Source of the DNA: Cognataquiflexum rubidum
GTDB taxonomy: Bacteria; Bacteroidota; Bacteroidia; Cytophagales; Cyclobacteriaceae
Direction: 5' to 3'
Assembly (NCBI RefSeq): GCF_022538115.1
Contig: NZ_JAKZAL010000007.1
Span: 124,001 to 188,000, forward strand
DNA length: 64,000 bases
Positions 60,652 to 64,000 of this stretch are shown piece after piece. Position 1 is the first letter of the stretch; each line of letters begins with the position of its first letter. A program made the translations under genes and the position numbers. The notes below the pieces were generated by a model, which saw only the letters and a program-made list of their open reading frames with translations, ran no database searches and was not told where the DNA came from.

Positions 60652-61011
60652 ATGATACGGATGGACTGCATGATGACAAGGGATGAAATAAAGGATTTTT
60701 TTTTAAGTGTAGCTTTTGAACATGGGATGGCATTAACCAAAGGAGACTTCAAAAAGGCAAATAAGCTTCATAAAAAGATTCAGGCCTTATACATTAAAGC
60801 AAGGGAATGTAATCAGGTGGACTTATTTAGCGAGTTGTTAGGTGAATCCGATGAAAATGTTAGGCTTTGGGCAGCTACTTTTTCACTTAAAGTTTTTCCA
60901 GATACAGCGGAAAAAGCATTGAAGAATTTATCAAATTCAACCTCTATTACAGGGTTGTCAGCAAAAACTACATTGGATTTATGGAAACAAGGAAATTTAA
61001 ATTTGCTGTGA
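60652..61011 (+). CDS. DUF2019-like small helical protein (possible orphan immunity protein)
   Basis: This 119-residue protein has HEAT-like helices resembling DUF2019: FKKANKLHKKIQALYIKAREC, then LGESDENVRLWAATFSLKVFPDTAEKALKNL, at about 33-90. In the literature DUF2019 occurs among polymorphic-toxin immunity proteins, but no toxin gene is adjacent here. The start may be any of four close in-frame ATGs (60652, 60661, 60670 or 60673). The gene is AT-rich and its stop lies directly at the edge of the dispersed repeat region, which suggests it arrived with or was trimmed by repeats. Confidence 0.7.
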   Translation: MIRMDCMMTRDEIKDFFLSVAFEHGMALTKGDFKKANKLHKKIQALYIKARECNQVDLFSELLGESDENVRLWAATFSLKVFPDTAEKALKNLSNSTSITGLSAKTTLDLWKQGNLNLL

Positions 61012-61012
61012 G

Positions 61013-61645
61013 TTCTCAACCTTTCCTGTTTTTGGTGTAAACCCAATTCCTTACTTTGCCTTTATGCTCCCAAAAACCAAAAACTTCTTTTTTCCTTACC
61101 CCGAGCGGCGGTGCATGGAGATTTGTTTAAATAGAAAAATCATTGTAGCACCTTGCACGGGGCTATTATTATTTCGCCCGCTTCGGGGCTTTTGGTGGAA
61201 TGCGACCCATGAATAGAATTTGCAATGGTTTTCTATTCAGAAATCTTATGCTTTAGGAAGATCTTCTATTGGAACATCTGTGGGGAGGAAGCGCAATTCC
61301 GGGCCGGCGGTGGCCTTGTGTGGGGAAGGATTATTGCGCTAGATTTTTTTGGTTACTTTTTGTATCATGACAAAAAGTGACAAGAGAAAAGATCATCAAA
61401 ATGTGGCGAAGTAATTGAAAAAGAGAAAGAGGAAAATTCAAATTGAATTAACATTTCAACCTTCCCTGTTTTTGGTGTAAACCCAATTCCTTACTTTGCC
61501 TTTATGCTCCCAAAAACCAAAAACTTCTATTTTCCTTACCCAAAGCTGCGGTGCATGGAGTGAGGTGTGAGAATAAAATTCAGTGAAGCACCTTGCACGG
61601 GGCTAGTATAATTTCGCTCCGCCGCGGCGGACTGTTTGTCGAAGT
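61013..61645. repeat. Composite dispersed repeat, second locus (two copies in tandem)
   Basis: The block with CCTGTTTTTGGTGTAAACCC occurs at about 61020-61095 and again at 61460-61535. Each is followed by the GCTGCGGTGCATGGAG ... GCACCTTGCACGGGGCTA block (61099-61200 and 61539-61645). Between them (61327-61460) is the second block, with the hairpin ACTTTTTGTatcatGACAAAAAGT. All match the region at 15.3-16.0 kb. It fills the 685-base gap between DUF2019 and the outer-membrane protein gene and contains no gene. Confidence 0.75.
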
Positions 61646-61696
61646 TGGTTTGAGAAAGCCCGGGAATCAGGTTTTTTCTGACCCTTTTTTCATTCT

Positions 61697-62389
61697 TTAT
61701 TGAAAGGCCCAACCCACAAATACCCCATAATTTGGTTTAAAATTCTTTTCGGGACCGTATTGGTCCAAATTGGCTCCCAAACCAAAATTGAGTGCATTCA
61801 TTTTCAATCCGGCCCTTAGCTGGAGAAAACTCCTTGCATGGAGGTTGTCCCGCGTGCTGTGGATATACAGGAACTGAACCCTGGTATATAAATTGGTTTT
61901 GGGACTTAAGGAAGGCTTGTATTCATAGATTCCAAAAAGTTCTACGTTCCTTTTTGAATGAAGGAAAACCGAAGCAACCGTCACCGCCACCCATTCTTTA
62001 TTGGCAAAGGAATGCTGAGCGCCCAATAGAGGAGCAAAACCGACAGCATTATTGATTGAAGTTCCTCCGACTAGTCCAAATCCTTTGTAAATATTATAGT
62101 TGATCAATACAGGCATTGCCAAGTCCAAGTCCTCTTTGTTATTGTCATAGCTTGCCGAAAATGAGGACACACTCAAAAAACCAAATTTACTCTCAGCTGA
62201 AAACTTTCTCTTGACCACCATTTGAAAAAACATCCTGTTGTTTCCAACCATAAATTCCACAGGGGTGGGAACTTTGGGAGGAAATTCCTGGGACATTGCA
62301 GAATGGGACATTCCTGCCCAAAGGAGAGCAATGAAAACACAGGATAAGTGGTAGCCGGGTCTATTTTTCAAACTTCGCATAATTTTCAA
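61697..62389 (-). CDS. Outer-membrane beta-barrel-like protein of unknown function
   Basis: A long signal sequence (about 1-34, ending AMSQ) is followed by alternating hydrophobic strands, for example FGFLSVSSFSASYD, YNIYKGFGLVGGTSINNAVGF, LYTRVQFLYIHS and LNFGLGANLDQYG. The C-terminus is GVFVGWAFQ, with a terminal aromatic typical of barrel proteins. At 230 residues it could form a 10-12 strand barrel. It lies 67 bases after a Crp/Fnr-type regulator on the same strand, with an FNR-like site between them, so it is probably that regulator's target. Confidence 0.65.
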   Translation of the reverse strand: MKIMRSLKNRPGYHLSCVFIALLWAGMSHSAMSQEFPPKVPTPVEFMVGNNRMFFQMVVKRKFSAESKFGFLSVSSFSASYDNNKEDLDLAMPVLINYNIYKGFGLVGGTSINNAVGFAPLLGAQHSFANKEWVAVTVASVFLHSKRNVELFGIYEYKPSLSPKTNLYTRVQFLYIHSTRDNLHARSFLQLRAGLKMNALNFGLGANLDQYGPEKNFKPNYGVFVGWAFQ

Positions 62390-62431
62390 TTAATTTTTAT
62401 GCAAAGCTCCGCAAACAGAAACAGGAAAAAG

Positions 62432-62445
62432 TTGCTCTATGTCAA
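62432..62445. promoter_or_regulatory. FNR/Crp-like palindrome before the outer-membrane protein gene
   Basis: TTGCT-CTAT-GTCAA differs from the FNR consensus TTGAT-N4-ATCAA by one base in each half. It lies 43 bases upstream of the outer-membrane protein start and just after the stop of the regulator gene. Confidence 0.35.
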
Positions 62446-62456
62446 CGTTTTGACTT

Positions 62457-63026
62457 TTAGAGATTGGCTTTCAGTCGGCTCAAAGTATATTGGGTAATTC
62501 CCAGGTAGCTTGCGATTACTTTATTGGATAGCCTATTGAAAATACGCGGCTGCTGTTTCAGTAGCCATTTCAAGCGTCCCAAGCTATCGCTTCCCTGCAA
62601 GTCATAAATTCTTTTTTGGGTCGTGATATAGGCCGATTCAAGGATATTTCGGTAGATTTTGTTGACAGCCGGTTCATTTTCTACCAAGTAGAAAAAGTCA
62701 TCTTTGGTTATCGTAAGCACAACGGACTTTTCCAGGCTTTGGATGTATTCGATAGAGGGATCTCCGGTGATCAAACTTGTAAAGGAAGTGCCGAATTTTC
62801 CTTCAAAGGCAATATATCTTGTATTTTCCAGTCCTTCCTTGTTTACCGAAAATAAGCGCAGGCATCCCGAGAGGACAAAATAATTGAACCTGCAAACCTC
62901 TCCCTCGCGGAGTAAAAATTCATTTTTTTTGACTGTTTTCTCCTTAAAGTAAGGAGACAAAGCTTCGAGTTTTTCTTCGTCGATTTGAGTTAAGTCCCGA
63001 AAGTAAGATTTTAGAATAGGATGCAT
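62457..63026 (-). CDS. Crp/Fnr-family transcriptional regulator
   Basis: The N-terminal cyclic-nucleotide-binding fold (about 20-125: VKKNEFLLREGEVCRFNYFVLSGCLRLF, YIAFEGKFGTSFTSL) leads to a C-terminal winged HTH (LSNKVIASYLGITQYTLSRLKANL). No cysteine cluster for an iron-sulfur centre is visible, so redox sensing of the true FNR kind is unlikely. 189 residues is usual for the Bacteroidota branch. It may regulate the outer-membrane protein gene 67 bases downstream. Confidence 0.88.
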   Translation of the reverse strand: MHPILKSYFRDLTQIDEEKLEALSPYFKEKTVKKNEFLLREGEVCRFNYFVLSGCLRLFSVNKEGLENTRYIAFEGKFGTSFTSLITGDPSIEYIQSLEKSVVLTITKDDFFYLVENEPAVNKIYRNILESAYITTQKRIYDLQGSDSLGRLKWLLKQQPRIFNRLSNKVIASYLGITQYTLSRLKANL

Positions 63027-63164
63027 ATTCCAAATTAATGGATTTAGTTTAAAATCAATAAGTTGATCGGAGTTTTGCTAAAAAAAAAAAATTTTGGGCA
63101 AAAAGGATTATAAAGAAGTTCAAATTGAATTGATCAGTCAACCTTCCCCAAAGTCTCAAACGCA

Positions 63165-63190
63165 AAAAGCCCGGCATCAGCCAGGCTTTT
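63165..63190 (-). terminator. Terminator of tRNA-Ser
   Basis: AAAAGCCTGGC pairs with GCCGGGCTTTT (one wobble) with a 4-base loop, followed by T. It begins 6 bases past the tRNA 3' end on the minus strand. Confidence 0.85.
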
Positions 63191-63195
63191 AAGTG

Positions 63196-63280
63196 CAGAG
63201 GAGGAGGGATTCGAACCCCCGGTACCTCACGGTACAACGGTTTTCAAGACCGCCGCGATCGACCACTCTGCCACTCCTCT
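63196..63280 (-). tRNA. tRNA-Ser(TGA)
   Basis: On the minus strand the acceptor AGAGGAG pairs with CTCCTCT (discriminator G). A D arm, an anticodon loop CTTGAAA (anticodon TGA), a long variable arm (TACCGTGAGGTA) and a T arm GGGGGTTCGAATCCC complete a class II tRNA of 85 bases. CCA is not encoded. Confidence 0.95.
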
Positions 63281-63299
63281 ATTATTTTCTTTAATTTGT

Positions 63300-63353
63300 G
63301 GTTTTTAAGACCGCCGTCCTGATAGCTATCGGGAAGCACTCTGCCACTCCTCT
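63300..63353 (-). pseudogene. 5'-half tRNA-Ser fragment with palindrome inserted in the D arm
   Basis: The first 17 bases (AGAGGAGTGGCAGAGTG) are identical to the adjacent tRNA-Ser. The anticodon-arm part matches 16 of 17. Between them, 8 bases of the D arm are replaced by 20 bases containing the near-perfect palindrome TCCTGATAGCTATCGGGA. The variable and T arms are missing, so it cannot make a tRNA. The anticodon loop reads CTTAAAA. Confidence 0.8.
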
Positions 63354-63521
63354 ATTTGTGTGTAAAACGGATTGGTCGTTTACGGATTGCAAATGTATGC
63401 CTTAACTTTGAATTTGCAAACCCCACCATTCCAAAAAGCCTTTGTTAAATGCTAATCTCCTGATTTTCTGATTTATTATTTTCAGGTTTAAGCCACTTCT
63501 TTCTTTTGTACATCCATTAAC

Positions 63522-63560
63522 ACAATAACCAATAACCAATAACCATTATCCATTAACTCA
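63522..63560. repeat. 7-bp-period array, AATAACC family, near a stop codon
   Basis: Three exact AATAACC units, then ATTATCC and ATTAACT, end 11 bases before the stop codon of the CBS gene. The preceding gap from 63354 shows no other structure. Confidence 0.75.
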
Positions 63561-63571
63561 ATCTTAATTCC

Positions 63572-64000
63572 TCATCTCCTCAATACCTCAATGATTTTCT
63601 CCAAATCCTCGCTGATGGTAATGATCCCGATCACCGGTTCATCTCTTCGGCCCGATTCGGTAATGAGTAGCGCTTCTGCCGGATGGGGGTTGCCAAGGCT
63701 TTCAACAAAATATTCCCGGGCCGTTACAAAATCCGTATCCTTCTTGATGATTCTGTAATTTTTGAGTTTGAGGGTACGGGTGATGATGTCTTTGACGTAT
63801 GAATCTTTGAATAGCTTCAGCGGTTCTGAAGTTTTGGTCAATTCAGCCATCCACCTTGCAATGGCTTCAAAGTTGATCAAACCTAAAATAAACCCGTCCT
63901 GAATGATAGGTGCCTGACAAAAATCTTTTTCTACAAGGGTCTGAAGGACGGTTACCAGACTGTCCTCAGGGGAAACAGAATAAACAGTTGTCAAAAAATG
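63572..64000 (-). CDS. CBS-domain protein, partial (runs off the right edge)
   Basis: The frame is open to base 64000, so the true start lies outside. The visible 142 residues hold two CBS motifs. The first has VSPEDSLVTVLQTLVEKDFCQAPIIQDG and GLINFEAIARWM (about 10-55). The second has RIIKKDTDFVTAREYFVE, ALLITESG and PVIGIITISEDL (about 80-138). CBS pairs bind adenosine nucleotides and regulate attached or partner proteins. No other domain is visible in this part. Confidence 0.85.
   Translation of the reverse strand, partial: HFLTTVYSVSPEDSLVTVLQTLVEKDFCQAPIIQDGFILGLINFEAIARWMAELTKTSEPLKLFKDSYVKDIITRTLKLKNYRIIKKDTDFVTAREYFVESLGNPHPAEALLITESGRRDEPVIGIITISEDLEKIIEVLRR

Overview
The window reads as chromosomal DNA of a Bacteroidota bacterium, most likely order Cytophagales and probably family Cyclobacteriaceae (Algoriphagus/Belliella type); the genus is an inference. 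The evidence is a SusC/SusD pair with a FecA-type STN domain, an ECF sigma/FecR pair, many lipoproteins, DUF5916, DUF1080 and M14 proteins typical of this group, an absence of obvious Shine-Dalgarno sequences, and intergenic DNA packed with 7-bp-period repeats. It contains no rRNA, CRISPR array or prophage. It has one intact tRNA (Ser-TGA).

Layout. 0-3.7 kb: the C-terminal end of a BlaR1-type M56 protein, then a two-gene unit of a membrane protein and a periplasmic trypsin-like protease. 4-17.2 kb: a glucuronoxylan/xylose locus with GH10 xylanase and GH67 alpha-glucuronidase (minus strand), a Na+/sugar symporter, xylulokinase and xylose isomerase (plus), and a GH43 lipoprotein (minus). It is interrupted by a CrtI-like FAD oxidoreductase and a frameshifted REC-PAS-H-box signalling gene. 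17.3-23.3 kb: sulfatase, PQQ-type sugar dehydrogenase, DUF1080 (3-keto-glycoside hydrolase family) and a secreted FAD oxidoreductase. 23.4-35.9 kb: a complete polysaccharide utilisation locus (ECF sigma, FecR, SusC, SusD, LamG lipoprotein, GH144-like glucanase, GH3 beta-glucosidase) whose enzyme pair points to beta-1,2-glucan rather than xylan. 36-41.8 kb: a lipoprotein of unknown function, a second sulfatase, a CE15 glucuronoyl esterase, a class V aminotransferase and a rhodanese lipoprotein. 42-49 kb: a giant DUF6807/PVC-type dehydrogenase/cytochrome c fusion, divergent from an M14 metallopeptidase. 49.1-52.5 kb: a small membrane protein, REP-like repeats with their RAYT transposase, and a SatD/DUF3307/Tat-phosphoesterase operon preceded by three palindromes at exactly 28-bp spacing. 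52.7-64 kb: DUF5916 outer-membrane protein, Castor/Pollux-like channel, VF530 protein, M81 peptidase, DUF2019 protein, large dispersed repeats, an outer-membrane protein under a Crp/Fnr-like regulator, tRNA-Ser with a broken half-copy beside it, and a CBS-domain protein running off the right edge.

How the genes work together. GH10, GH43, GH67 and CE15 would strip and cut (4-O-methyl)glucuronoxylan. The symporter would take up xylose, and XylA and XylB would feed xylulose 5-phosphate to the pentose phosphate pathway. Sulfatases and the oxidoreductase/DUF1080 group suggest the natural substrate is a decorated, perhaps marine or algal, glycan. The ECF/FecR/SusC module gives substrate-sensed control of the second locus. 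All functions come from reading motifs by eye; no database search was run.
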